DNA of 64,000 nucleotides from Tillus elongatus (lineage: Eukaryota > Arthropoda > Insecta > Coleoptera > Cleridae), in contig OZ023262.1 of assembly GCA_964006375.1 (NCBI GenBank), forward strand, positions 193,413,907 through 193,477,906. Reading direction: 5' to 3'. The notes under the pieces are model-generated. The model was not told the origin of the DNA, searched no databases, and worked only from the letters and a program-made list of their open reading frames with translations. Made by a program: the position numbers and the translations under genes. Positions 11,281 to 21,429 of this stretch are shown here, one piece after another. How positions within the stretch are numbered: position 1 is the stretch's first letter; each line of letters opens with the position of its first letter.

Positions 11281-12038
11281 ATTTAAGAAAATAAGAACTA
11301 GAAATAGCATTTATGTTAGTTGGCACGCAACCGCCAACAACGACCTCAACGAAGGTGTATAAAAAAGCCCCAAGTTTTCCCTGTAATCAAAATTTCATTA
11401 CCAGCTACTGAAAAGACTGCGTGCCGTTATTAGGTACTCTTATTAAGAAAAAAAAACCGATTAGGATGATAACAACTTGAACAATGAACTGTCAGAAGTC
11501 GAAAAAATTTTATTTATATTTCTAACGATGTAAGTACTTTCATATGCTTCTAATTGTCATGTTTGCCTGACACTTTTGATCAGCTTAAGATTTTCCTCAT
11601 CTACATGGTGATTATTATCTTAAATATGTTGACCAACACCTGATTTATCGATGGTAGCGTATCTAACTTGGGCGAAATATTTTTTAAATTTAGTTTCAAT
11701 AGAGCTCCTTCCAACCTATTTCGTATATCCTCGATATTTCTGTGTTTATCGTTATTCGTTGCCAGGCTTGTCGTAACTTGAAACTGCCATCTATCTCGGT
11801 TGAGTTTATGATGTCTACTTACCTAACCAAATTTTCAATAGTTTCGCGGTGTTTAATGCAGTATTGCTAGTTTGAACAGGAAGTTTGACAGCTAGTAGTT
11901 TTTCGCTCACTAGTTTCTCCCACATCTTCCCCCTTGTTGCTCTGTGTGTGCGTGAAAGCTGCTGTAAAAGCCTGGATCTGTCACAGGCGCAGAGATGGCG
12001 CGTCGCAGGTACACGCACTCACGCACAGGCACCCACAA

Positions 12039-12040
<2 letters not shown>
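11281..12040. other. no firm feature; possibly PLE 3' region
   Basis: Lies between the PLE endonuclease remnant and the terminal motif on the minus strand, so it may be PLE 3' untranslated sequence. A 67-codon minus frame at 11,815-12,018 has no recognisable domain. Confidence 0.3.

Positions 12041-12044
<4 letters not shown>

Positions 12045-12073
<29 letters not shown>
12045..12073. repeat. (AG)n microsatellite
   Basis: About 13 AG units, immediately downstream (minus sense) of the truncated PLE endonuclease. Confidence 0.9.
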
Positions 12074-12077
<4 letters not shown>

Positions 12078-12104
12078 TCGTTACAAATATGATTAAGAAA
12101 TTTT

Positions 12105-12692
12105 CTAACGCTCCCCCTCTTCTTTTATATAGACAGTATTGCACTGAGTGTCACCACAAGTGAGACAAGATACTCCTGACTTCTTCGGGCGAGGGGATGT
12201 AACCTTGATTATGAATAAAAATTTTATTGATAGGATAGCTGGAATTGTGTGTGGACGTAATATTTTCTCTTTTCCAGACACGAGAGACTGCATCAGTAAT
12301 AAGGCCACTATGTATGAGGGGAAAGTATTAAAAACTTGAAGATTGATCAGGTGGAAGGCTGTAGCGTACTTACCCTAAGACGCGACGTCTATTTCACCTG
12401 ACTAGTTTGTCTAGTATGCCGACGGGTAATCTTTGTTGACAGCTGGTTGTTTAATATAATTAGGTTTGTTATTAAAGTTCGCCCACAACAGTGGGGCTCT
12501 AATCAGCCTATCTATCAAATATCTAATAGACGCTAACTTGTGGGACATGTGGTAACACGATCTGGATGAAATTAGATGATCGGTCTGTGTCGACTTACTG
12601 TAAATATCAAATTCCATTGAACTGGCTCTTCTTGTCAATTTCAAATCAAGCAAACCCAATGGAATGGACTTATTCTCCTCGAACTCCACCAC
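12105..12692 (-). pseudogene. Penelope-like element: RT C-terminal part and start of GIY-YIG endonuclease
   Basis: PLEs are retroelements whose RT is fused to a GIY-YIG nuclease. Reading leftward from 12,692, one frame gives LLDLKLTRR, EFDIYSKSTQTDHLI and SHKLASIRYLIDRLI, the conserved stretch after the PLE RT palm. A second frame (12,308-12,105) gives RPHTIPAILSIKF, then VSCLTCGDTQCNTVYI, the opening of the GIY-YIG domain with its Cys-rich start. The domain stops there, before the catalytic Arg and Glu, and an (AG)n tract follows. At least one frameshift separates the two parts. Upstream RT is absent. Confidence 0.8.
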
Positions 12693-12779
12693 TCTCTTGT
12701 GTCTTGAAGAGAGAAGCTATTAAGTTCGCATACAAATCCAGCGACACTATCAATTAAATATTTATTGATAATAAAGAAT

Positions 12780-13046
12780 GTGTCGCCCACCTGAAGAAGT
12801 CAGAAGTATATTGTCTTACTTGTGGTGATGCTCACTGTGATCATATCTATAGGAAGAACAGAGAGAACGTTAGGTACCAGAGTTTCTGAACATCTGAGAA
12901 ATAGAAATAACGCTGACAATGCCAATTCAGTTTTCGGCTGCCACCTGAGAGAGAGAGAGAGAGAGAGAGAGAGTAGTAGTAGTAGTCATAGTTTTGATAA
13001 AGAAAGCAATGCCTGGATCCCTCATACATCCAGTTTTGGCATCTAA
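12780..13046 (+). pseudogene. Penelope-like element: GIY-YIG endonuclease fragment
   Basis: The plus strand reads VYCLTCGDAHCDHIY, then after a frameshift IGRTERTLGTRVSEHLRNR and NSVFGCHL. This gives GIY-like start, catalytic Arg (R-T-E-R-T-L) and the conserved SEH. A (GA)n/(GTA)n run is inserted in frame between CHL and HSFDKESN. The fragment is in the opposite orientation to its neighbour at 12,105-12,692 and supplies the C-terminal half the other lacks, so the two are probably separate copies or an inverted pair. The downstream 3' region continues to about 15,760 around a LINE insertion. Confidence 0.75.
12947..12987. repeat. (GA)n followed by (GTA)n
   Basis: About 13 GA units then about 5 GTA units, lying inside the GIY-YIG reading frame without breaking it. 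Confidence 0.9.
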
Positions 13047-13398
13047 CAATTCATCCTAGAGTAAACGGGGATCTACAAATACTTAGAGGCAACAAATAGA
13101 ACAGTGTTATTTACTCAATGAAGGCTGAATTTGACCATGGAGCTGAGCCTAATTGATTAAGTTTCTCTTTGGTTTTCTTTCCTGGTCCTTAGTCTGTAGT
13201 CTTTCATATGTGTCATTTGTCACTTCGGTCACATGTTGACTCTGTTTTTGTTAATTTTTCTATTTTGCAATCTTACTTTAAGCTGTGCACACAGGCTTTA
13301 ATGTTGGCTGTTTCAAATATTGCGTCGTTTTATATTCACCCTTTTACTATCTAAAGTCTGGATATGCTGATATTTTGTTATTTTGTTGTTGCCATTAT
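13047..13398 (+). other. PLE 3' region, left part
   Basis: Non-coding sequence downstream of the GIY-YIG remnant. The hexamer CATTAT at 13,393-13,398 recurs at 15,425-15,430 on the far side of the LINE, which fits a target duplication. Assignment to the PLE is by position. Confidence 0.45.
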
Positions 13399-15424
13399 AA
13401 TAATATAATAATAATAATATTTATTGTGGCAAAAATTACACAGCCTTGTCAAACAAATACCAAATATAAGATTATAGAACTAAAATTGTGAAATAAACAT
13501 CAAAAACAAACAAAAATACAAAAGACAAAAGAAACAAATTTACACATATAAAAAAAAATGGCATCTTATGTTGTCTCTAGTGGCTCTACTCTATCCACTC
13601 AATGTCCATATTGAGGTATTCACTTAAAGAATAAAATGCATACTTCATAAGAGTGTTTTTCACATTTCTCCTAAATTCTCGCTTATGTTTTGATCTTATA
13701 TTCTGGGGGATTTTATTGAAGAACTTGACACCCCAGCAATTCACCCCGGTTTCAGCTCTTTTTATTCTATGATAAGGAATGGATATGTTCTGTCTGCCTC
13801 GGGTACCATATTCGTGGTAATCACCGTTTTGGTTGTAGTCCTCTTGATGTTGGTAGGTATATAAGACACTTTCCAAAATATATGCTGAAAAGATGGTAAG
13901 TATGCCTGTCTTCGTGAATAAGGTTCTACAACTTGTACGTCTGTCTACTGAACAGATTATTCTTACTGCAGCTTTCTGTTGCAGAAATATTTCAGACACT
14001 CCAGGGCTACTCCCCCATATTAGGATCCCATAGGTAGCCCTACTTTGGAAACATGCATGATAAGCTGTCAACACTGTCTGGTAATTACTGATGTTAATCA
14101 GACGCCTCAACATATACAGACACGACGCCAATGTGCCCTGGAGCTTTTGAATGTGCATTGACCAGCGAAAATCTGATTGTATACATACACCAAGAAATTT
14201 CACAGATTGTTTTTGTCTTGGTTGCGTTTGGTGGGAGCTGATATTCAAGACTTTTGTTTTGTTTACATTGAGTTTCAGTTTATTATTTCTAAACCATTCT
14301 CCTGCTTCCGACATTGTGATATTTCTTCTCTCATTAAGTTCAGCTTCATTTCTGCCAATGTTTACAAATGAGGTATCGTCTGCATAGAGAGAAACTGCAT
14401 CAGACGAAACGTTCTCTGGAAGATCATTTGTGTATATAATGAATAGAAGAGGCCCTAGTAGCGAACCCTGAGGTATACCGCATGTTTGTGTCTGCCAACT
14501 CGAGTACTGTCCATTTAGCTTCACTCTTTGGTATCGGTTGGTAAGGTATGACTTAAAGAGCCTCAGTGGCAAACCCCTAATGCCATAGTGTTCCAATTTG
14601 GTTAGTAATATCTCATGTGATACTGTGTCAAATGCCTTATGGAAATCACAATATATGCATTGTGCCATATTGCCAGAGTCCAGCGCCTCACTTAATTTAT
14701 TTGTTGTGTTTACCAGCGCAGTGACTGTTGATTTACCTCCTCGAAAGCCATGAAGCTCCTCACTGAGAAAACCTTTTGCTTCTAAATATTCTTCAAGCTG
14801 TTGCTTTATTACGTATTCAAATATTTTTGAAAGTGCTGGCGAAATGGAAATAGGTCTAAAGTTATCCAAAGAGGCAACATTGCCACCCTTATATGCCATA
14901 CTTACGTCTGCTTTCTTAAGTTCCTCTGGAAACAGGCCAGCCTGCAAACATTCATTTACTAAAGCTGTTATTGGATCTAGTATGCTGTGAATAACTGTTT
15001 TTAAAAATTTTACAGTTATTCCATAACAGTCTGGCGTTATTTTGGCTTTCAAGGCACATACCACTCTCCAAACCTCCAGCGACGTCACCTCCCGCAGATA
15101 AAATGAATTCATTGTATTAATAACTTTGGTCTTAATATATGTTCGTGGTACTATATTATTTTCCTCTATTTGTTGAAAAATATTTTTACTTATATTAGCA
15201 TTATCTGGAGCACTGAAGACAATAGATGAAATTTCAACTTTGACAATTTCTTTTACAGTGTAGTTTCTATAAAGAGATAAGTTTGACTAGCCAAATGGGC
15301 TTCTCTTATTGAAATTGGTTTGTTAAAATGTTCTCTGAAAGTTCTCCTCAACTGTGCAGCCTGCTTGACTTTTGTGTTGTATTCGTCTATTGTATTTAAA
15401 CTTGCATTTACTCCTTTTGAGCGT
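13399..15424 (-). mobile_element. 5'-truncated LINE (CR1/Jockey-group, Daphne-like)
   Basis: Contains an uninterrupted RT reading frame (13,586-15,112), about 180 bp of 3' untranslated sequence, and a 3' end made of TTA repeats (plus strand TAATAATAATAATATT at 13,404-13,422), as in LINEs with microsatellite tails. Upstream of the frame the coding similarity continues to about 15,410 with a stop and probable frameshift, so ORF1 and the endonuclease are missing. CATTAT flanks both ends as a possible short target duplication. Confidence 0.75.
13586..15112 (-). CDS. LINE reverse transcriptase, intact 508-codon frame
   Basis: The RT core is complete: DNFRPISISPALSKIFE (83-99), HGFRGGKSTV (121-130), CDFHKAFDTVSHE (155-167, first catalytic Asp at 156), GIPQGSLLGPLLF (212-224), YADDTSFV (243-250, catalytic Asp pair), NVNKTKVLNIS (282-292) and FLGVCIQSDFRW (306-317). 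The C-terminal half has the IWGSS and AAVRIICSVDRRTSCRTLF region typical of CR1/Daphne-like LINEs. The M chosen is the first in the frame; similarity extends further upstream, so the original protein started earlier. Lack of stops across 508 codons suggests recent insertion. Confidence 0.85.
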   Translation of the reverse strand: MNSFYLREVTSLEVWRVVCALKAKITPDCYGITVKFLKTVIHSILDPITALVNECLQAGLFPEELKKADVSMAYKGGNVASLDNFRPISISPALSKIFEYVIKQQLEEYLEAKGFLSEELHGFRGGKSTVTALVNTTNKLSEALDSGNMAQCIYCDFHKAFDTVSHEILLTKLEHYGIRGLPLRLFKSYLTNRYQRVKLNGQYSSWQTQTCGIPQGSLLGPLLFIIYTNDLPENVSSDAVSLYADDTSFVNIGRNEAELNERRNITMSEAGEWFRNNKLKLNVNKTKVLNISSHQTQPRQKQSVKFLGVCIQSDFRWSMHIQKLQGTLASCLYMLRRLINISNYQTVLTAYHACFQSRATYGILIWGSSPGVSEIFLQQKAAVRIICSVDRRTSCRTLFTKTGILTIFSAYILESVLYTYQHQEDYNQNGDYHEYGTRGRQNISIPYHRIKRAETGVNCWGVKFFNKIPQNIRSKHKREFRRNVKNTLMKYAFYSLSEYLNMDIEWIE

Positions 15425-15700
15425 CATTATTGTAGGATTCAGTCCTCTTAATATGCTAACACTGTTTTCAGCCTTTAGTTGTCAGTTCAGTTTTTTGCAT
15501 GGCTTGTTTTCAGCCTTTAGTTGTCAGTTCAGTTTTTTGCATGGCTTTAATGTACTTTTAGTCTTTTAGTGCTTGACACCAGCTTAATACACCTTTGTTA
15601 TTTCTGTAGCTGTTAAATACTTTATTAACTTGTGTCGCTCTTACATGCTACCTACCGGAAACCTAGTTTCTGACACTACCAACTTTTGTATTCTAGACTT
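15425..15700 (+). other. PLE 3' region, right part, with a 42-bp tandem repeat
   Basis: Continues the sequence interrupted by the LINE. Two adjacent 42-bp units (15,464-15,505 and 15,506-15,547) both read GTTTTCAGCCTTTAGTTGTC and onward to ATGGCTT. No coding content. Confidence 0.5.
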
Positions 15701-15702
15701 TA

Positions 15703-15740
15703 GCGCCTGAAGATGGCTTGATTAAGCTGAAATGCGTATG
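15703..15740 (+). ncRNA. Hammerhead-like core, degraded (PLE type)
   Basis: CTGAAGA (15,707), an extra T, a GGCTT/AAGCT stem-loop, then GAAA and TGCGTA. The order C-U-G-A-N-G-A, helix II, GAAA, short loop, UA matches a type I hammerhead with a minimal helix III. Helix I pairing between the outer flanks is not evident here. It lies about 700 bp downstream of the plus-strand PLE endonuclease once the LINE is subtracted. Confidence 0.4.
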
Positions 15741-15759
15741 ATTTTTATAAGAAAAATCT

Positions 15760-17914
15760 CTCTAGAAGAACAAGCCTTTAATTTAACTTTCAACTATCTA
15801 GCGATACCATTGACAACAGCCTCTGTCAAGCAGGATGACATAGTGTTGAGGCTTCCTGGTTAGCTAGAATCGAAGCTAGTCATAGAGAAAGGTAGTCACA
15901 TATATAACTCTAGAGAAATCGACAGAAAGAAGTACTGCAGAAAAACAGAGCGAATGCAAGTTATCTATAGTTCCGCTGGCAGCGTCAACAATTAGATTAT
16001 AACAGGCCGAGGTGTCTCGGAAAGTCGGACACAAGGTTAGCACTATTTAAAGCCGGACTATTGGGATCTCGGAAACTGTAACAGATGGGAAGTGAACCAA
16101 ATTACGCTGAAGTTAAGCATTTATAAGCTGAGTAATCTGACAATGGCAAATCTAAAATGTGTTTAATGATTTCTGGAATATCCTGAAAAAAGCTAGAAAT
16201 AACGATTCTCTTTTTTGTGGCTATATCTTTATTTCTGTAGATAGCTCGCTAAAATTTAGGATTTTAGTATAAGTGGCATAGCTTAATATAACCCTGTTGT
16301 ATGCTTTCTACTATCTTCTATAACTTTTGATATTTATAGTCCACTTTTTTTCTTATTGACGCCATATTGGATATTTTTATTGATTAAACTCAATAAGATA
16401 TAAATACAAACACATCCGAGTGTCATAAATGTTTATTGTTATTTGTTTTTATTATTTCATTGGGCAGGAAACAGATGGTCATGCTTCAGTTGCCATATTC
16501 GTTTAGTGTAATTTTCACTAAGAGTTTATCAAAATGATTATTCGTTGATTTTGCTGAGATTTAAGCTGTCTTAAAGGTATTCGTTAAATCACCTGTAGCG
16601 AGTTTAATGATTTAGACAATTTTAAAAATGTATTATGCAAAATTGTAAAAGCTGCGTGTTCAGTCCAGCTGAATAAATCTGGTAAAACAAGTCTCCTGCC
16701 TTCCCTACCACTACCAATTCCCGCTCACGCCACAGAGGCTGTGGTGGTCTTTCGGACTCTTGCTGCAACTTGATGTCAGACGCGCACAATCCCTCTCGTT
16801 GTCTCCATATACCTACAAGACAGCGTGTGTTACGGTTCTCGTTACTCTAGACTCTAGAGTACTTACAAGTTACTTACTATGTGTTACAAATCCGATTAAG
16901 TTACAATACATTATTTTTTCAACAACAACTAGTGAAACTATGATGTCTTTGCCAACTTCAAATTTTACAACCACACAAAGCAATTCTGTGTGCACAGATT
17001 ACGTTAGCAACTATATTTTCTTTTTGTTATAAATTGCTGAGTATTTATAAGTGACATCAACAACTCGCACTCGCTGCAATACTTTCTCTTAAAACAAACA
17101 TTTTTTGCACTTTTGTTTTGCCGCACTAGTTTCCCTATTTTCCTGTACAAAATTATTTTGTCGCACAAGAACGCCTACCAAAAACTTAACACTTGGTTAT
17201 AGAAACAGTACCTTATCCGTAGTATGTTACAATGAATTTGCTGCCTATTTGTGCTGCCATAAATTTGGCTGCTGATCAGCAGTCACATAGCCGAACACAG
17301 CAGTCACGTAGCCAAACAAAAGCTTCTTATTTTTAGTGTTGGAAAATGATTGTTGGTACTCAGATAGTTACGATGGGACAATTATGACGTCTACCCGTAG
17401 CATCATTACTCAAATGAGTTGTAGTTCCCTCCTTTACTAGCACCAGACTAATATAAATTATACAAAAGAAAAAAATTTACAATGTCACCCATCATCAAAA
17501 AACAGAGATCAGGATCTTGGTAAAAAACAAAAACAAACATTATAGAATTCCTTCAAGATCTATTTCTGCGCAACTAAACTGGCATTCTGAGTGTATTAAA
17601 TTAATCTGATTCCCACAATATGAAACAGCAGCTTAAAAAAATAACAATCTATTAACCCGCATTCTTGCAGTTCAGTTTGCTCTTCAAACAGGCATTGCCT
17701 AAAATGAACAGAACTGTCAGAGCTGACCGCAGAGAATGAGCCAAGGAGAGATGCAATGTTACATGAAAAGGACCTTTTGAAAAACTCCATTATGCTTGAA
17801 AATAGTTAGTAACGTTTTACGACGTTGTTTAATTAGATTAGAATATATTAGGTTCAGTGTGAGTGGACTATTCCAATCCCTCCAACGGACCTCAAGTCTA
17901 TTGTGGCTCACGTC
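15760..17914. other. no recognisable feature
   Basis: AT-rich DNA with scattered short frames (for example plus 16,760-17,032, 90 codons; minus 17,596-17,790) without known domains. Confidence 0.45.
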
Positions 17915-18845
17915 TAATTGCTTAAATTTCACCCATCGAATCCGGCTCCCCGCGGGAGTCGTTAGTTTTGAAAGTAAAAGGTGGTCTGAAAGGTGTATCA
18001 TCAGAGTGAGGTCGCTTACCCGTTTAGAAACTTACAGAGAGATAACCTCTCTCCGAGTTCGTCTGGACCCGACATTAGCCAGTGTTTGACTCGATGCGGT
18101 ATCATGAAGTCCCGCTCTCGAGCAGTATCCAAACGAGGTCGCTTTCCCGTTTTAAAGGTCACAAAGAGATAGCCTCTCTCCGAGTTCGTCTAGACCCGAT
18201 TCCCACCAATGTTTGCTTAAATTTAACCCATCAAATCCAGCCTTTTGCAAGATACGAAATTTTTCGGATTAAAAGTTGGTTTGACAGGTGTACTGCCATC
18301 TGAGTTAATTCGGTTTCCTATCTCGAAGCTCCCAGTTCGGCTGGAGCCGACCTCCGTAAGTGTTTGAGTCGAGGCGGTATTATATGGAGTCCCGCTTCCA
18401 AGCGAGGTCGTGTAGGCCTCAATCTCCAGATGTAATCCACCCCTAACGATCTCAGCTCTCTTCCGGTTTTATCTAGACCCGAGAACCGCCAGTGCTAGAC
18501 TCCAGGCGATATACTACCGAGTCCCGCTTCCAAGCACCACCCAAGTGAGGTCGTTTGTCAGTTTCTAAGCAGACAGTGGGGGCCTAAAAATCCGGGTGTA
18601 TACCACACCCTAGATATATTAACCCCCACCGGATTCGTTTAAACCCGATACGCCACCATCGCTTGGCTCAACGCGGTATCAGCTGGAACCACGCTCCCAA
18701 CCAACAAACAGGCGAGGCCGTTTGTCCGTTTCGAAGTCACAGAGAAACAGCCTCTCTCCGTGTTCTTCTGAACCGGAAGTGTGTGTTTAAGTTTCACCCA
18801 TCAAATCGATCTCCTCGCAGAAGACGATATTTTAAGGGTGTTTAA
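17915..18845. repeat. Diverged complex repeat array, GC-richer
   Basis: A GAGGTCG-type start recurs at 18,008, 18,135, 18,404, 18,546 and 18,714 (last as GAGGCCG). Units share CCTCTCTCCGAGTTCGTCTG, AGTCCCGCTTCCAAGC and GTGTTTGACTCGATGCGGTA. A second phrase, TTAAATTTCACCCATCGAAT, recurs at about 17,920, 18,210 and 18,786, suggesting a higher-order unit. Spacings of 127, 269, 142 and 168 bp show an old, irregular array. Confidence 0.7.
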
Positions 18846-20039
18846 TTAACGTTCTTAGTTTGATCCTTGGTTAAAAAGCATTTACCTCCGCACATGCGAT
18901 TAATGTGCTTATTCAGTTCGATCTGTTTTGTTTTCTCTTCACATTTTTTAATTTTTTTGTTCCTTTCCTTTCACGCATAATATATAGCTGTTGCGACAGT
19001 TCTTTAAACATCTACAAAACTTATTTACGAGACGAAGCTGAAACACAATCTTACGATCAAACCAACTTACCTTCAGTGATGTTCAATATTGATTATATGG
19101 AAGCTTCATTGAAGTAAATACAGTCCCAATACCCTCCCACATTTCTTAATGTTGTATTCTTTAATGTGTTGCAACAATAACTTTAAACCAAACTCAATAT
19201 TTTATTGGAGAATCTAAATACGTGGATAAGTTTGTTTATCTTTAACATGTGTGAATTGTAACCAGAGTCAGAAACACTACAAAATTATTTATGTTACGAA
19301 GCTGAAATATAACTCGCATGTTTCACAGGTTTCTAATAATCCGTCTTATGAATTTTGTTCATTACCTTTCAGACACACTGTATGTATATAAATGATAAAT
19401 TTTAGAATGTGATAATATGAAACATTTCTTATTTAGAAACATATTATAGCACATGTTTTCTAACATTACATAGTTACAATTCCATGGGAAATACGAGAAA
19501 AGGGGATTTTTCAGATATTCTGCGACAGAGACCTTCATTCTTTATTCTGCTGCCTATATTACCATTTCGTTCGCATTCAGTATAATTTTACTATCAAATA
19601 CTTGCCCGGGAAGACTGGTGCTTGTAAATGAGATATTTTTCACTGTAAATATGCCTGCTAAGTTATTACTTTTTACGTACATGGAAACGTTACAATTTAT
19701 TTCATATTAAATCAAACTGCCAGTAAGTCTACCCAATTATACTGTGATCAGAATAAAAAATTTATTGGGTAAAAAAATCATGTATACTAAAAATCCTATA
19801 TGTGCCAACCATGTCCATTCACGTCCGTCATGTATTGATTCTCAAAGTTTGAAAAGCAATCCTAGTGAAGTTTTTTTCTTGTTGTGATCATAGTAAGCTT
19901 CTGAATTATGGTATTAACTTCTTCAAATGCGTTGCAGGTTGACTGTAATAAAAGGTAAACGCCAAAAATTCCCAGCCTGACATAGATTCAGGGTATCGCA
20001 GCCTGTCAAATTTTGGTAAGATATTGATTCAAGTCTTAT
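18846..20039. other. no recognisable feature
   Basis: AT-rich sequence with no supported gene or repeat structure. Confidence 0.45.
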
Positions 20040-20545
20040 TTGCCTTGGAAAAAAACAAAAATTGATTTAATGTCAATTAGTTGCTTGTTTTCCAAACTAA
20101 TCTGCGCTATATTGGAGTTGTCATCAAAAGGTACACAAATATCTCTAGTGTGGATTAAATCCCACTGTGGCGTTGACAACAACGTGGCAGCTGACTACCT
20201 GGCAAAGTTTGCTACATTAGAAGGTGAGGAAATACGCTATACTTGTCCAGTCCCGGACATTTATTCTTATCTCGTGCAAAAAGTTATTATTAAAAAATGG
20301 AGTCATCAATATAAAAGTGACGACAGAGGTCACTACTTTAAAAGTATTCAAATACTTCCACCCATTATATCATGGTTTAACAAATTATCTTTAAGTAGAT
20401 CCCTAGTAACATATGTAGGTTGAGATTCGGATATGTTTTAGTACCTCAATATCTGTACAAAATAAATAAAAGAGACAATCCCAATTGTGAGTCTGGTGAG
20501 ATTGGGAACATGTGCTTCTAGCTTGTACCATGTCTGACAAAAAAT
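20040..20545 (+). pseudogene. LINE RNase H domain and C-terminal tail, remnant
   Basis: Residues in the open frame to 20,423 include ISLVWIKSHCGVDNNVAAD, the end of a LINE RNase H domain (V-W-I-x-S-H-x-G-x-x-x-N-x-x-A-D), followed by KKWSHQYKSDDRGHYFKSIQ and, past a stop, RLRFGYVLVPQYLYKIN and a degraded Cys motif (NCESGEIGN). This is the layout of R1/LOA/I-type LINEs that end in RNase H plus a zinc-like tail. RT is not seen upstream. Confidence 0.65.
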
Positions 20546-21429
20546 TGAAAATCAAATTTTTTTTAGATGAAATAATTGAGATGAAGAGAGTTCCCAGGCC
20601 TTTTAATATCTATCACTTACTAAAAACTAGAAATGTATATATCAGAGTATTTTACTACATATTACAAATCTGAAGATACATCTATAAATTTGGAAACCTG
20701 TTCCTAGTAGCCAGTGTATCGTTATCTGCATGTGTGCGTGTATGAATGTGTACGTTTACATGTACGAACGGGATTTTGTGTCAGTGTTTAGGTTAAAGAG
20801 AGTAAAAACTGTTAATAAAGTATCAAATAATATAAGTGTTACAACCCCTTAAAAATAATAAAAATGTAAGGAAATAGAATCTAGAGTCCTATCGTTCTTC
20901 CATATGTCTTCCCATTCTTACCAGGCTACTCTTGTGTGTCTTTAAAGTTGTCTTGATCGACCCCAAGGCATGAAGATTATATCCCAGTCTTATCCCAGTA
21001 AAATTAAGTACATAAAATAGTAGTAATAAAATTAATTAAGATTTTCAATCCAAGACAAATGTTTGTGTGCGTGCAATTATATAAAATAAAAACAAATAAT
21101 TTTGTAATCCCGTGCCTGTCAGAATGATTAATTTATGTATTTAAATACATAGTGATCCGAAAAAACAAACAATTCATATTTGCATATGTTCGTATTACAT
21201 CACTAAGTATTGTTCAGACAGATATATCCCGGAAATATTTTTAAAATCACAGAAAAATGTGCGAATGGCAACCTGCCGCAGCCATTACTGCCCTAAGAAC
21301 TAACTAATGTCAATTAGTTTTCTTATAACTGACATTTGTTCATCAGGATGTCAGAATTTAGGAAAATTGTGTATAAAGCTGTTATTAAATTCCTCTAGAA
21401 GGTCTTCCACCTGAAAGCATCAAAGAACG
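20546..21429. other. no recognisable feature
   Basis: AT-rich sequence. No reading frame or repeat could be assigned. Confidence 0.45.

Noticed and set aside
14151..14387. Plus frames within 14,151-14,387
   Set aside because: Antisense of the intact LINE reverse transcriptase.
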